Positions 1 through 10,594 of a stretch of 64,000 bases of DNA are shown piece after piece (positions within the stretch are counted from its first letter, which is position 1; each line of letters starts with the position of its first letter). Both the position numbers and the translations under genes were made by a program. Origin of the DNA: Endotrypanum monterogeii (lineage: Eukaryota; Euglenozoa; Kinetoplastea; Trypanosomatida; Trypanosomatidae); NCBI GenBank assembly GCA_000333855.2, contig CM007347.1, positions 84,985 to 148,984 on the forward strand. Reading direction: 5' to 3'. The notes beneath the pieces were generated by a model that was given only the letters and a program-made list of their open reading frames with translations, was not told where the DNA came from and did no database searches.

Positions 1-987
1 CATCTGTACTTCTTTTTCGACGGAGCCCTGATGATTTTTTCAGTGAGTGAGCTTTCTTACACAGGTACTCAGTGCACTTGTATTATCTATCTCCCGTGCA
101 TATCCACACAGATCACTGATGCATTTGTTTTAGAACCGGTTCGCTTCACTCTTGGTAGCTGATGGCTGCGCAAGTATGTTGGTTGGCGCTACATGTATAT
201 TACCGGGTTTGGTCCCCGCTGCTGTCGCGCTTCATCTTTTCTTGTAAAATATATATTTCCTGTTACACACTGAATGGGATTTCTGTCGGTCTCATAATTT
301 GTTTTTCGATGCCTTTTCGTTGCATGCTTGCGTTACGCCTTGTTTTTATGGATACACACACACATAAGCATGCACACTCGAGGCTTGCAAATCTCATCGA
401 TGCGATTCCGATGACCCCGATTGTGCGAGAAAGTCAAGTGTAGCCACAAGAGGTTAATCCCCTAGCGTTATGCGTAACGGTCTCGTTTTCATTTGTGGGC
501 TTTGTTCTTCTCTCGTCGTCTCTACCTCTGTCACGAGACCGTTCCCCTTCTCTGTTTGCTACAAAGTGTACTGGTTAGTGGATCTTTAGTACAGACGCCA
601 TGGGTCCCAATTGCAGCTTCTGTGGCTGGTCTCATTGGCTGCTGCTGGGAAGGCGCCAGCAGCGGCGGCGGGGGGGGCATTCTCCCTCTGTAATTTATGA
701 GCTTACCCCTTTTCGCATACGTCTTGTTCATCACCCACTTCCCCAGCGCTACTTTGTCCTTGATCTCCCCATTTTTCGTTGAAACGGTACCACTGTCACG
801 TTGCTGTCGTGTGAGCAGTGACACGGGTGTCGTCTCGGTTTCATAGCGTTTGCACTCGCTAGAAAGCCCGCTCGTATACCCATAGAGTGAAAAGTGCTGT
901 CGAGGAGGAGGTTCACAATCACATCACAAGACCAAACAAAAAAATTGCCGAGGCAGACGCTTGTCCGTGGTTTTATTCCAGTAAAGA
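1..987. other. Gene-free stretch at window start
   Basis: No convincing coding region is visible; open frames are short and lack family features. The stretch holds a short CA tract near 355-365, a G-rich run near 670-680 and pyrimidine-rich patches. It is probably the 3' UTR of a gene outside the window plus the 5' region of the next gene. Confidence 0.6.
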
Positions 988-2265
988 ATGCAGTGGGCAT
1001 CGCACGGTATGCGACGGTCTGCTGCCTTGGCGCTTGGATTGCCGAATTTCATCTGCAGGAGTGCGGTGCTTTCATCGTCGTTTCGCGTGGCCTCATCAAA
1101 AGCGTCAGTCGCACCGTGCCCTGGGTGTTCGTCCTCCGCGCGCTGCTCTTCAGGAAAGACAACACTGCGAGCACCAGACGCTAATCTGCAAAGAGTCCTC
1201 CGGAGTCTCCTCATAGAACGTCTGTGCAGTCCCACACAGCCTCTCCCGACAAAAAACTTGTACGACGAACTGGCAAAGCGCTCGCGTCTCGTGGAGGAGT
1301 TTCACTTCTCGAAGACGTCGCGTCGCAGGACCCGCCAGCGAATAGCGCTTCAGTTTCTGCGTCGTTACAATGTTCTTCTGCACGGCCTCCTCTTTTATTC
1401 GGAGGGCACGCGGACATGGAATACAACGACGGAGTTTCACCGCCTTTCAATGTTGGGAGAGTCTGTGCTACTCACCGAGGTGCGCACCCGTCTGCTGAAG
1501 CTTTTCCCTTCCATGCCGTATGCGGCGTATGTCAATAGTTTGCCTCACATGGTTGGCGAAGAGGCGCTGGCAGCCGCCTTCGATCGCTACGAGATGCAGA
1601 CGATTGTGGGTATTCGGCCCTCAGGCAGACGCAGCGGTGTGCCACTCACTCAAAGGCAGAAAAGTTACATGTTCTGTGCAGTGATAGCAGAGATGTACTG
1701 GTTCACAGCTCGGACGAAGCCGACTGACTTAACTCACAATAACGCGCTTTTCCCTCCATCTGACGTGCTCATCTTGCATGTTTTGTGTACCCACCTCCTC
1801 GAGAGCATACCCGCAGAGCTCATCTATGATGTTTTGGAGCCAATCGTGGCAGACATCAAACGTGTTTGGGTGAACGCGCCGATGTCGTTACCGTCACAGT
1901 TGCGTCTTATTCCCCGTACTGTCGGTGCCCTTTCCCTCGATGCTGTTTCTACTGCGTCTTCCCCCACTGCTGCAGCAGACGCTTACAAGTCGCCTCTGGA
2001 AAAGCACAGAGAGGCGCAGCGCCAACAGCACGCACTCACGACGGAGCCGGACACCACCTCTGTGAAGTCTTTCATGCGACCGTCGTGCAACTACCGAATA
2101 TTTGACGGACCCCGGTATCAGGTGTTTACCTCGAATAATCTCGCTGCTCCGCTGAAGCTTTCACAGGAGAGGAGCATTCCGCCCCCGTCGCCGGTTCGCA
2201 CTTTTGGTGGCGACGCAGGATGCGCAAGTCGCGCGATAGAGCTCGCCAAGATGGCGGAGCAGTAG
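988..2265 (+). CDS. Putative mitochondrial protein with RNase III-like motif
   Basis: 425-residue protein. The first ~60 residues are rich in Arg, Ser, Ala and Cys without acidic residues, as in a mitochondrial presequence; M1 or M8 could be the start. Residues 151-161 (HRLSMLGESVL) resemble the RNase III signature (ERLEFLGDAVL), followed by a conserved-looking VGEEALAAAF near 189-198, which fits the second helix of the RNase III fold. The first Glu and the Asp of the catalytic signature are replaced (H151, E158), so an active nuclease is unlikely. Kinetoplastid mitochondria carry several degenerate RNase III proteins, in the RNA editing complexes (KREPB4-B8 type) and in the mitoribosome (mL44 type); which of these, if any, this is cannot be decided here. 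The tail after ~330 is low complexity. The coding region is solid; the fold assignment is an inference. Confidence 0.75.
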   Translation: MQWASHGMRRSAALALGLPNFICRSAVLSSSFRVASSKASVAPCPGCSSSARCSSGKTTLRAPDANLQRVLRSLLIERLCSPTQPLPTKNLYDELAKRSRLVEEFHFSKTSRRRTRQRIALQFLRRYNVLLHGLLFYSEGTRTWNTTTEFHRLSMLGESVLLTEVRTRLLKLFPSMPYAAYVNSLPHMVGEEALAAAFDRYEMQTIVGIRPSGRRSGVPLTQRQKSYMFCAVIAEMYWFTARTKPTDLTHNNALFPPSDVLILHVLCTHLLESIPAELIYDVLEPIVADIKRVWVNAPMSLPSQLRLIPRTVGALSLDAVSTASSPTAAADAYKSPLEKHREAQRQQHALTTEPDTTSVKSFMRPSCNYRIFDGPRYQVFTSNNLAAPLKLSQERSIPPPSPVRTFGGDAGCASRAIELAKMAEQ

Positions 2266-5200
2266 TGACCTCTGCAGTTCGACGAGGAGGACTGTGGTAC
2301 TCACTGGGCTTTACCGAGGGTAAAAGAATGTTGGCTGTTGTGTGTTTCATGGGTGCTGCAATATGATACTAAGGTGAAGGGAAAGCGAGAAAAAGTACAT
2401 CGGTTTTTGATCCGGGGCTCCCCCCCCTCTCCCTTCTGGTTTTACCTTCTCCCTGTTAGTCGTGTGCATGTGTTGGGTCAGGTGGCTGGTGGGCTATTGC
2501 GGAAGCGGTGTAGTCGTGAGGGAGGTGCTACAATACAGCGACGTCTACGCGTGCGACTAGGCGAATCGTCCAAGCAGATGAACGATAGCGTTTGTGTAGA
2601 AAAAAAAAGCGCAGAGGCGAAGCTGGTTACACATGTTCAGCCAGCTCTATCAAGTGAAGTGGTCTACATGTGTGCCCCTCCGAGCGATGTCCTCAAACTT
2701 CAGCTCACGCTTCCTTTTTCCATCCCCTTTGTCCCAAGCCGCTTTGGGATTCCATTTTTTCTCTCTACTCCTCCCGTCACATATTTTGGCATATCTTCGT
2801 TGCCGTTAGCCAGACCCTTTCTCTCCCCTCTTTTCTCCCTCCTCTTCTCCCTCCTGCGCCAAATCTACCTCACTTCCGTTGAATAGACCGCCCATCAATC
2901 TCAGTCGTGCTCGCCTCCACATCATATCAGGTGTGCGCTCCCTCACTATCCCTGTTCCTGTCTAAAACCACCCTAGCTGCGGGTGCATTACATCTCTATT
3001 CGATGGCTGCTCATGCGTCACCGTCAAGACAGCGGTGACGGTTCCTTTGGCAGGGTCAACGCCTGTGACGATGAAGCACCCTTTCTTTTGGCCCTCCCTT
3101 CTGCCTCAGTTCCCTCCCCTCCTAACTCCCTCGTCGTCATCTCTACACCGTCCGTGAGCTTCAGTAGCCGCTGTCAACGAACAAAGGAGAAGATGAGGCA
3201 GAACATTTTATTGAAGTGCCATGGAAAGAGAACTCCCTGCTCCCCCCCCTGCTCGAGGTGGGATCTCTGATGGTCGCTGAGAGTTTCTGCCAGACGCGGG
3301 AAGCAGCGTCGAGTACAAACTACCTTACGGAGTCGCAAGAAGAGACGCTTTGCTACGAAGGAGACGTCGCCATCTGAACTATGTCTCCCATATGTACTGC
3401 TCGGAGGCAGCGACGCGAGGGGTGGAGGAGTCCAGAGTGCCCAGACCGAGGGCACCGGGGAAAAAAAAATAGATGCATCAGCATCCTCTTTATTCGAACC
3501 AACGCTGAGGATGCACACGCGGCTTATTCATTAAATATTTGTCTATCATGGGCTCTAACATGAAGAAGGAGCGTTTGCCTTTCGGCTGAGCTTCCAAAGG
3601 ATTTCGGGGGTAGGGTCTGATATGCTCAGGCTGCTGGCGGGGGTAATGGGTGAACACCCATGCCTTATAAATGAACCACTGAACTCAGAGTTCGTTCAAC
3701 CTCGCAAATGTACTAGTGAAAGCCACCTGCAGATATACCCACACACAATCCATTTCATTTAATTCTTGTGTAAAGGGTGGGCGGTCTCGTCGTCGAATGC
3801 CATGAAACAGAAATGACGGACCAAAGGAATCCTCTGCTCGCTGTCATCGGGAAAAACGACGCGATCCCACTTGCTGCGCATCCGCCGCGCCTTCCAATCT
3901 TCTTCCCACCACCAAGAGGTGAAGAGAAGGGGGCGGCGGCGCAGCCTACTCCTTTTGCAAACGAAAGGTGTCAGTCGATGCAGAGAAGAGCATGCATTAA
4001 TCGAATTTGCCATCGATCTGGCGAAAGGGAAATACGACGACGAAACATGAAACATATTGAGCGATGTTCATCCATGCAACTACTGCCATTCTTGAAGTCC
4101 TTCTTTGTTCTATCCCTTCAGGGCTGGGGAGTGAGCTGAGCTGATCGATCAACAGGGGGTGTGCTTTCATGATTGTACCACTTGATGAGAGAGGGGAGAG
4201 GAAAAGAAGATGTGACTGTGCGCAAAACATCATTACGACAAACTCTCCAACATTGTTTCAGGAGACGCCGGCTCTCTTTCTCATCGTTTCGTTTCGTGTT
4301 TGTGTGTATTTGTGTGGTGCAAAGGTGTATTTACATGTCGATGGACTCTCTGCGCTTTTTTTTTTTCCCCATCAAGGGTCACCTTTGAGGTCCTGCTCTT
4401 TATTCTGTACTCAAACATCACATGAAAATGCATCCTCACACGACGTTCGTTAGCTTTCCAAGGTCCTTTGACCAAACAAGTCAAATGACCGAGCTGAGTT
4501 GCGATCATACATGGTGGGTAGCTGTGGGTGGGCGATGAGAAAATTTTAGGTGAGATACGAAAGCCGAACGAATGTGTGGTCCAGTGCTTCTCCCGAGTGC
4601 ACCAACAGAGGCATGGTCGTGCAGCACCTGAATACACTCCCCGAGTTGTAACTCTGCGCGCAGTGGACATGAAGAAATACACACTTCCGAATGACGATGT
4701 TCGGCGATATACATGCGACTGGGGGCCAAGTGCGCCTTTCTTCTTTGCGATCTTTCTTCCGATTTCTCCTCGTCTTTCTGGGTGCCGGAAAGGATTGGCA
4801 ATTAACGCTCTCCTTCCACTCTTGCCTCATACGGAAAACGCTGAGAGATATAATCCGTATTTGCCCCCCCCTCAGTTCCCATCCCCTTGTGTCTATATAC
4901 ACACCTAAGCACCTGCCATCACTGGAACGGGGTCAGAAAATACACACAAACACACAAACGTGCCTATAAGTGCACATTTTAAACTCTCTTTCCATCTTTG
5001 TGCTTTGCAGCTTTTCCTTGTATGTGAGCATTGGATCGACGCATTCTGGAGAACTCGACTGGCAGCGACGCTCTTTCTTGGGCGCACAGCCGCTATACAT
5101 ATACATATATTCCTTCCTTTATAGAGTCTCATTTGTTTTTCTTTCATTTTTCCTGCTCGTTTTAAAAAAAAAAAATTATAACTCTCTTTTCACCTGTGCC

Positions 5201-5412
5201 CAATCCGCAACGCCGAGGTGGACAGTTACACACGGCTGCGCGGTCTTCTGGATATCAACTATTTCAGCACACGTAGCATCTTGTTTTCTTTTCCGTCGCT
5301 TCTCGGATTCGCTTGACAGGCGCATTCACATTTCGGCTTGCTCGACAGCGCACCACCGCACAGTCCACACGCACGTCACACTCACAACACACAAAACACA
5401 CACGGCGCCGCG
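2266..5412. other. 3.1-kb intergenic spacer
   Basis: Pyrimidine-rich spacer with no supported gene. A 182-codon open frame ending at 2886 lacks an ATG start at its head and ends in a Phe/Leu/Pro-rich stretch translated from polypyrimidine, so it is treated as chance. A mixed-composition block at 3560-3740 is not low complexity but shows no recognisable RNA gene. Confidence 0.6.
5280..5319 (+). promoter_or_regulatory. Candidate trans-splice acceptor of the RRM gene
   Basis: A T/C-rich tract at 5280-5303 is followed by AG at 5318-5319, about 95 bases before the ATG at 5413. This is the usual arrangement for spliced-leader addition in trypanosomatids. Other AGs lie downstream, so the exact site is uncertain. 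Confidence 0.4.
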
Positions 5413-6888
5413 ATGAACGGCAAGCCTAAGAATGCGTGGGAGGACATATCCGTCTGCGAATCCGTTTCCAGTATCTGCAGCTCTGCTTCAACAGCTGAGG
5501 ATACAGCTGGCAACGACGTCTCTTCGTTCCTGTTTGAGGACTGCCGAGATGACACCTTCTCCACAAAGTTGCGCTGCAAGCACTGGCTGTCGGTGGGCCA
5601 CTTGAGCTTCACCACTACTGACGCGGACCTCAAGTCTCTCTTTTACCCCTACGGCGCCGACGAGGCCTTCACAGTGTGGGAAGGGGCAACCATGATAGGC
5701 TTTGTCGGGTTCGACTCCCCTGAGACGGCGGAGCTTGCGGAACAGAAAATGCACGCTTTTATTCCCCGGAGGCAGTCGCAGGCGCTTGCGGTACGCGCGA
5801 TCTCACTGGAGACGGTGTCGCACGCCCTTTCCAAGATGCCCAAGACGCTATTGTCGGCTCTGTACAGCGAATGCGCCACACAGGGGATTAGTGCTATGAT
5901 AAGGCGCAGCAAGTCTCCAGTGGCTATAGCTGGGGATGTGGCGGTGGAGGTGACTCGCGCATCCGCGCCCATTATCAGGCGCATTGTGACGGCCCTGTCA
6001 GACCTTTCGCCGCGGTGGTCTGGCCTCGCTTTCTTCAAAGAGGAGCTGCAAAAGTTGCTGCTGCGCTTTCTCCTGGAAGCGAGTGAGCATAATGGTGCTC
6101 AGGCCATCAACTGCGGCCTGGTTGCTGGTAGCCTCTTTCAGATGGGCATGATCACCGACGATCCATACTGTGTGGCAACGCAGCTGCTGCAGAAGAGTGA
6201 GCGCAGACTCGCCCAGCTCGAAGGCATTTGTGCCCTGGCTCACACCTGTGCGTTGCTCCCGGAGTTTCATATTTCGAGGGCTTCCTTTTGGGCTCAAGTG
6301 GCAGACATCGCCACGAAGGTGAAGGACTCTGAAACGAGCCAATCTCTGCTCAGTCATCTCCGCCGCTTTACCAAGACAACCTCACATGCTGCAGCTGTGC
6401 CCATCGTGTCGCAGTTGTCATGCGCACCGTCTTCCCCATCGTTTTCGACGGCGCTGAATCCGCCGGTGAGCGTAGTGAGGCATGAGGTGGCTCCTAGACG
6501 TTTGCCTGCGCTGCGCCCGCGCCAGGATGAGATGAAGCGCCGAACCATTTACGTCTCTCATTTGCCAGGCCTCTTACCACAGTGCATGCTCCATGCACTC
6601 CTCACCTCTGCGGGTGATGTGAACAAGGTGCGCATTTGTGCTGGAGCCAGCCATGCTACACTATTCGCATTTGTTGAGATGCGAACAGTAGAGGGGGCGC
6701 AGCGAGCGATGTGCATGAATGGTCTTCAGTTGATGGGGCTCACGATCCGTGTGCAGATGGCGCGGAGCCCAGTGCAGGATGTCCTCAAAGAGGACGCCCG
6801 GTTCGACCCGTACGGGGATGTGGTTCAACCCTGCCTCTTCGGCGTGTCTCAGGTCCCGCTCTCCAAGTCGCTAAGTCCCGTTTTCTAA
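5413..6888 (+). CDS. RNA-binding protein with two RRM domains
   Basis: 491 residues from the ATG at 5413; the same frame is open further upstream but that part is CA-rich leader. Residues ~57-131 form an RRM: an RNP2-like stretch (WLSVGHLSF), then an RNP1-like strand (MIGFVGFDS). Residues ~377-453 form a second RRM, with RNP2 TIYVSHLPG and RNP1-like LFAFVEM, ending in a typical fourth strand (LTIRVQMA). The region between them (~175-340) is mostly helical and has no recognised domain. An N-terminal Ser/Glu/Asp-rich segment precedes the first RRM. A role in mRNA stability, translation or localisation is expected from the family, because trypanosomatids control expression mainly after transcription. 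The specific target and orthologue name are not known to me. Confidence 0.88.
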   Translation: MNGKPKNAWEDISVCESVSSICSSASTAEDTAGNDVSSFLFEDCRDDTFSTKLRCKHWLSVGHLSFTTTDADLKSLFYPYGADEAFTVWEGATMIGFVGFDSPETAELAEQKMHAFIPRRQSQALAVRAISLETVSHALSKMPKTLLSALYSECATQGISAMIRRSKSPVAIAGDVAVEVTRASAPIIRRIVTALSDLSPRWSGLAFFKEELQKLLLRFLLEASEHNGAQAINCGLVAGSLFQMGMITDDPYCVATQLLQKSERRLAQLEGICALAHTCALLPEFHISRASFWAQVADIATKVKDSETSQSLLSHLRRFTKTTSHAAAVPIVSQLSCAPSSPSFSTALNPPVSVVRHEVAPRRLPALRPRQDEMKRRTIYVSHLPGLLPQCMLHALLTSAGDVNKVRICAGASHATLFAFVEMRTVEGAQRAMCMNGLQLMGLTIRVQMARSPVQDVLKEDARFDPYGDVVQPCLFGVSQVPLSKSLSPVF

Positions 6889-9323
6889 ATTATCGTGAGT
6901 GGCGTCCATGTCTGGGCAGAGGAAAGTCCTTGCCGAGGACTCACTCACTCACTCACTCCAAACGGATTAGGGGGAATTTCACATTCGCACCGCAACTTTC
7001 ACGCGTGCCAACGACGCGCGCACTTAGATTAGTGTTTACACGGGCTACTGCTCGTGCTTCCCAGCACCGCCTACTATATACATTCCACGACGTCAAAGGT
7101 CTCGCATTTTCTAGGATGTAAGGCCTGAATCTACTGCCTGTGGAATTTATCGTATGGAGGGTGTCCTTCAGAGGAATGCGATAACGGAAGGGAGGGAAGA
7201 AATATGTAGTGCCTTCGATTGGAGGGGCTGCAACGCTTGGTGTTGTTAGTGTGGATGAGGGGTGCCCTGCCGTGGTTGCTCTCTAGCGGCGTCTTGTGTA
7301 CAACTATTGCATTTACTTGTTTATACATTTATTTTTCCAAGCAAGTCGATCATACTGTGTGTGTCGACGTCTCGCTTTTTTTTTTGTTTTGCTTTTACAT
7401 CTTCACCGTCAACCCCTTACGATTTCTTGACATCTACCCGCACAGGCGCACACAGGTGAGAGGGTACATAAAGAAAACCAGCGATACATACATTAATAAG
7501 TCTTTGCGTGAAAAGGGTGATTGGTGCTGATTTTCAGAGGTGGATGGCTAAGACTCGTGCGATGGTGTGCGTGAGCACCTTCATTTTTTATGTTTTCTAG
7601 CCGCCGCTCCGGTTGATCATTTTGCAGCATCTCTTGTTATTATGCGCACACGACTCGTATCCCTCTAACGCGTTCAACACGAAGGCACTACTGTTGCACG
7701 TCAAGGCTGACGGCATGCTGCACTTTCCGCGGACGCATGTCTTGCATGCCATCTTCTCTCTCTGGCCTGCTTACATTTTCCTTCGTGTGATTTCGTTTTT
7801 GTCCCTCCCTTTCCGCCCTCTTCGGGTTGCGCACGAAACCACGGGCACACCTCAAATGACGATATTTTTCTGTGTTTGTCTTTGTTTCTCCCCAGAGCAG
7901 CTCATTTTTTGTCTTGTTTCATAGAACTTTTTTTTTTTCTGTATCACTGCATGTGTGTGCGTGTCTCTCCCTCGTTTCTTTTCCTTGGCACTTCGCACCT
8001 TCAGATTTTTTTCTCTCAGACGCAGCCGTCGAGTCTAGGCCCGATGATTTCTTTTTTTTACGTTTCGTTGTCGAGTTTGGGTGTGCGCTTAAATCTGAAC
8101 TCGAAGTCTTTACTGAGGTTCCTCATAGATAGTCTCCTCCCTATTTCGCCTCTTCCTATCACACGGACATGCGTGCGCGTGTAGCTCGAATGTATGGGCG
8201 AAAGAGGGAGAAGTGGGCGCATAGTCGTGGAAAGAGGGGGGCCTTGCTTCACAATTTCTTCTCCTCCCGCTACCAACTTGAGCATGGCCAAAGGCCATGT
8301 ACTTTTCACTTTTTATTTCACCAGATTTGTTCTCTCACGACATTCCCAACAAAAAAAGGGGGGGAGATGCGAGTGCTACATAAAGAGAAAGGCGCTTCAC
8401 CCTCTATTTTGTTTTTCAGATTTGTATAGATTTTTTCACCTTTTTTCCCCTCTTGCTCCTTCCCCCTTTTATTTTGCTTTCTCCCTTTCGCCCCACCTTC
8501 TTAAAATCCGCATCTGACACCGATCTTGCAAATTCTTCACCACCGCCTTTTCCGTTCCCCGTTCTCTGTCTCTCTTTCTCGCTGGTGTTCTCAAATACAC
8601 TTGAATGGTGAAAAATAGGAGTGCGTCGTCTCAGTACTCTCTTTTTCTTCTTCCTCCACCGCAAATTCGTTTTTTTTTTTGCCCGGGGTATGCCTTATTC
8701 CTTTGCGTAAGTGTGCGCATCTTGTACACACGGCGTTGTCAGGATTGAGGGAGAGGAACGAGAGAAAAAAGGGAAGGAGGCAGGGATTTTTTTTCTACAT
8801 CACTAATATTCATATATATATGTATTCATATGATTTTTTTCTTTATCTTCATCTCGCGCGTTGTTTGCACTATCAACTCTTCACTTCAATTCTTTTGTGA
8901 CCGGCCACACGGCGTTTTGTGAGTTTTCAGGACCCGTCCCCATTTCTGTTACTGTGCTGGATATGCGCGCGATCATTAATAGCCCCCTCCCTTTTTTCTC
9001 TACCCTCCTCTCCCCTCCGCCACCGCCTCCCTCCCTCTACAGTGTTTCTTGTCCATGTCTGGTTAGTCTTCATGCATTCGTGTTGTTCCTTTTATCGTGC
9101 TCCCACGCTACCTTTCGTTTCGACGATGGCAACTGCGGCTGATAGAGCCCACGCGGAGGTTGCAAAGGAGGAGGGAAGAGAAGACTCAGCCCCACAGTTT
9201 TAAGCTTCACCAGTTTGTCCTGCAACACCTGGTTACCATCATCTGTGGCCTTGAAGAAAGGGAATACCGCATTGCAGAGTGTCGCGGGCGGGGAGGGGGC
9301 GGGAACCTTCCCCACCGCTGAGA
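6889..9323. other. Intergenic spacer
   Basis: T-rich and CT-rich spacer with many poly-T runs and no supported gene. Open frames here translate to Phe/Ser/Leu-rich sequence typical of polypyrimidine. The part just before the repeat at 9324 (about 9150-9323) is not low complexity and may belong to the same repeat element, since it is absent from the second copy. Confidence 0.55.
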
Positions 9324-9788
9324 AAACTCTCCCGCTTCTGTATTGATGCCAACGCCCGGACTGCTGGTGATGAGGGGCCCTGGTATCTGCGAAGTGGAGG
9401 ATGCCAGTGCGAATCGTCGCTGCTGATGTCAGCGCCTGGGCCTTGGATGACGTGGCGTCCGTGCGATATACGACAGGGGCCACGTCTGTGGCATCCGCAC
9501 GGTGAGTAACGCCTCAGTGTGAACTGAGCGTGTCTCACCCGGTCCTCAGCGCTCACTCGTTGTGGGGGACCTGAGCCAGTAGGCGACAGGCGTCTTGGGA
9601 GCGGCTGTGGGGGAGGGACCTGGGTCGTGAGGGGTGGGCGGAGCTCGAGGCAGCGGCTGCTTTCGGGTGGCTTGTTTGGAAATATATCCCGAGGGTGTGC
9701 ACAGTCGCTTTGCACTAGGCGGTGGGCTTGTGGACGGGCCGAGCGTAGCATGTGGGGTGTCTGGGCCACGCTGCAGTCCACCTATGAT
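9324..9788 (+). repeat. Dispersed repeat A, copy 1 (SIDER-like candidate)
   Basis: This 465-bp block recurs with no difference seen by eye at 14305-14769 in the same orientation; similarity continues weakly for about 20 bp with a one-base offset. It is GC-rich, non-coding in appearance and lies between genes. Leishmania genomes contain many degenerate retroposons (SIDERs) of about this size, mostly in 3' UTRs. Assignment to that family is an inference from size, position and repetition; the diagnostic 79-bp signature was not recognised. Confidence 0.75.
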
Positions 9789-10594
9789 CGTGTGGTCAAA
9801 GAGGGGTTGCTTCATAGGGCATTTTTTCTTACATATATTTCTCCGGACGTTTGCACTTGGTGACTCGTTACCAGACCTTCTATTAGTGTAGCTTCCTCCC
9901 CTCCCGCCGCCTTCCGCATGATTTCTCGTTTTTTTTTCCCCATCGTTTACATCCCTAGGTCACACAAATCAAGCATCCTTGTCTGCCCCGTCCCTTGGTG
10001 AGGGCCTACTATCATAGAGGTGAGTAATGCTGAAACTGATCTCCTTGGGCAGGTAACCGGGCAGGCAAGGTAAACCCCGTGGAGATAAACAGGCGCTTGG
10101 GTGTGAGGGAGCTTGGTGTGCAGATGGGCAGGCTTTGCAGACGGGTCCCCCCAGAAAAAAAAAAGGGAGCAGAAAACGTTCATCTGATTCAACACTTCTC
10201 TCGACCCCTCACCCTTCTTTTTGTTTGGCATCCCTTCTATGAACTGCAGAAGGCGGTAGGGATCGATGCAATTTTCTGGGACTCAGCCTGACACCAAGCC
10301 GTGGAGGACGTGCACCGGGACCATGACCTCTGAGCAGCGTAGCAGAATCACCTCTAATCCATGAGTAACTCAAGGCGGAGGCAATTTTATACTCTGTCAA
10401 ATAAAAATGCTAGAACTCATCTCTGACATCGTTTCTTCTCTTCCCCTCTGCCTCCGTGTCGACTTTGCATGACTCTCACACGTATCTTTTTTTTTCCCAC
10501 ACGTTTTTTTTCCCTCTACGCGCATCTGTCAAACGTGCATGCAGACACAGCGCACGAAAGCAGGTTCTAGTGTGAAAAGGAGCTGCCGATCGCA
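9789..10594. other. Intergenic spacer before the AAA gene
   Basis: No gene seen. Poly-T/C tracts at 9925-9945 and 10486-10517 precede the AAA ATPase gene; the latter, with AG at 10543-10544, could serve as its splice acceptor region. Confidence 0.5.

Noticed and set aside
2338..2886. 182-codon open frame after the first gene
   Set aside because: No ATG at its head and its C-terminal half is translated from a CT-rich tract.
9324..9788. Open frames of 90-180 codons within repeat A
   Set aside because: Both copies carry them only because the DNA is identical and GC-rich; there is no protein family and several frames are open at once.
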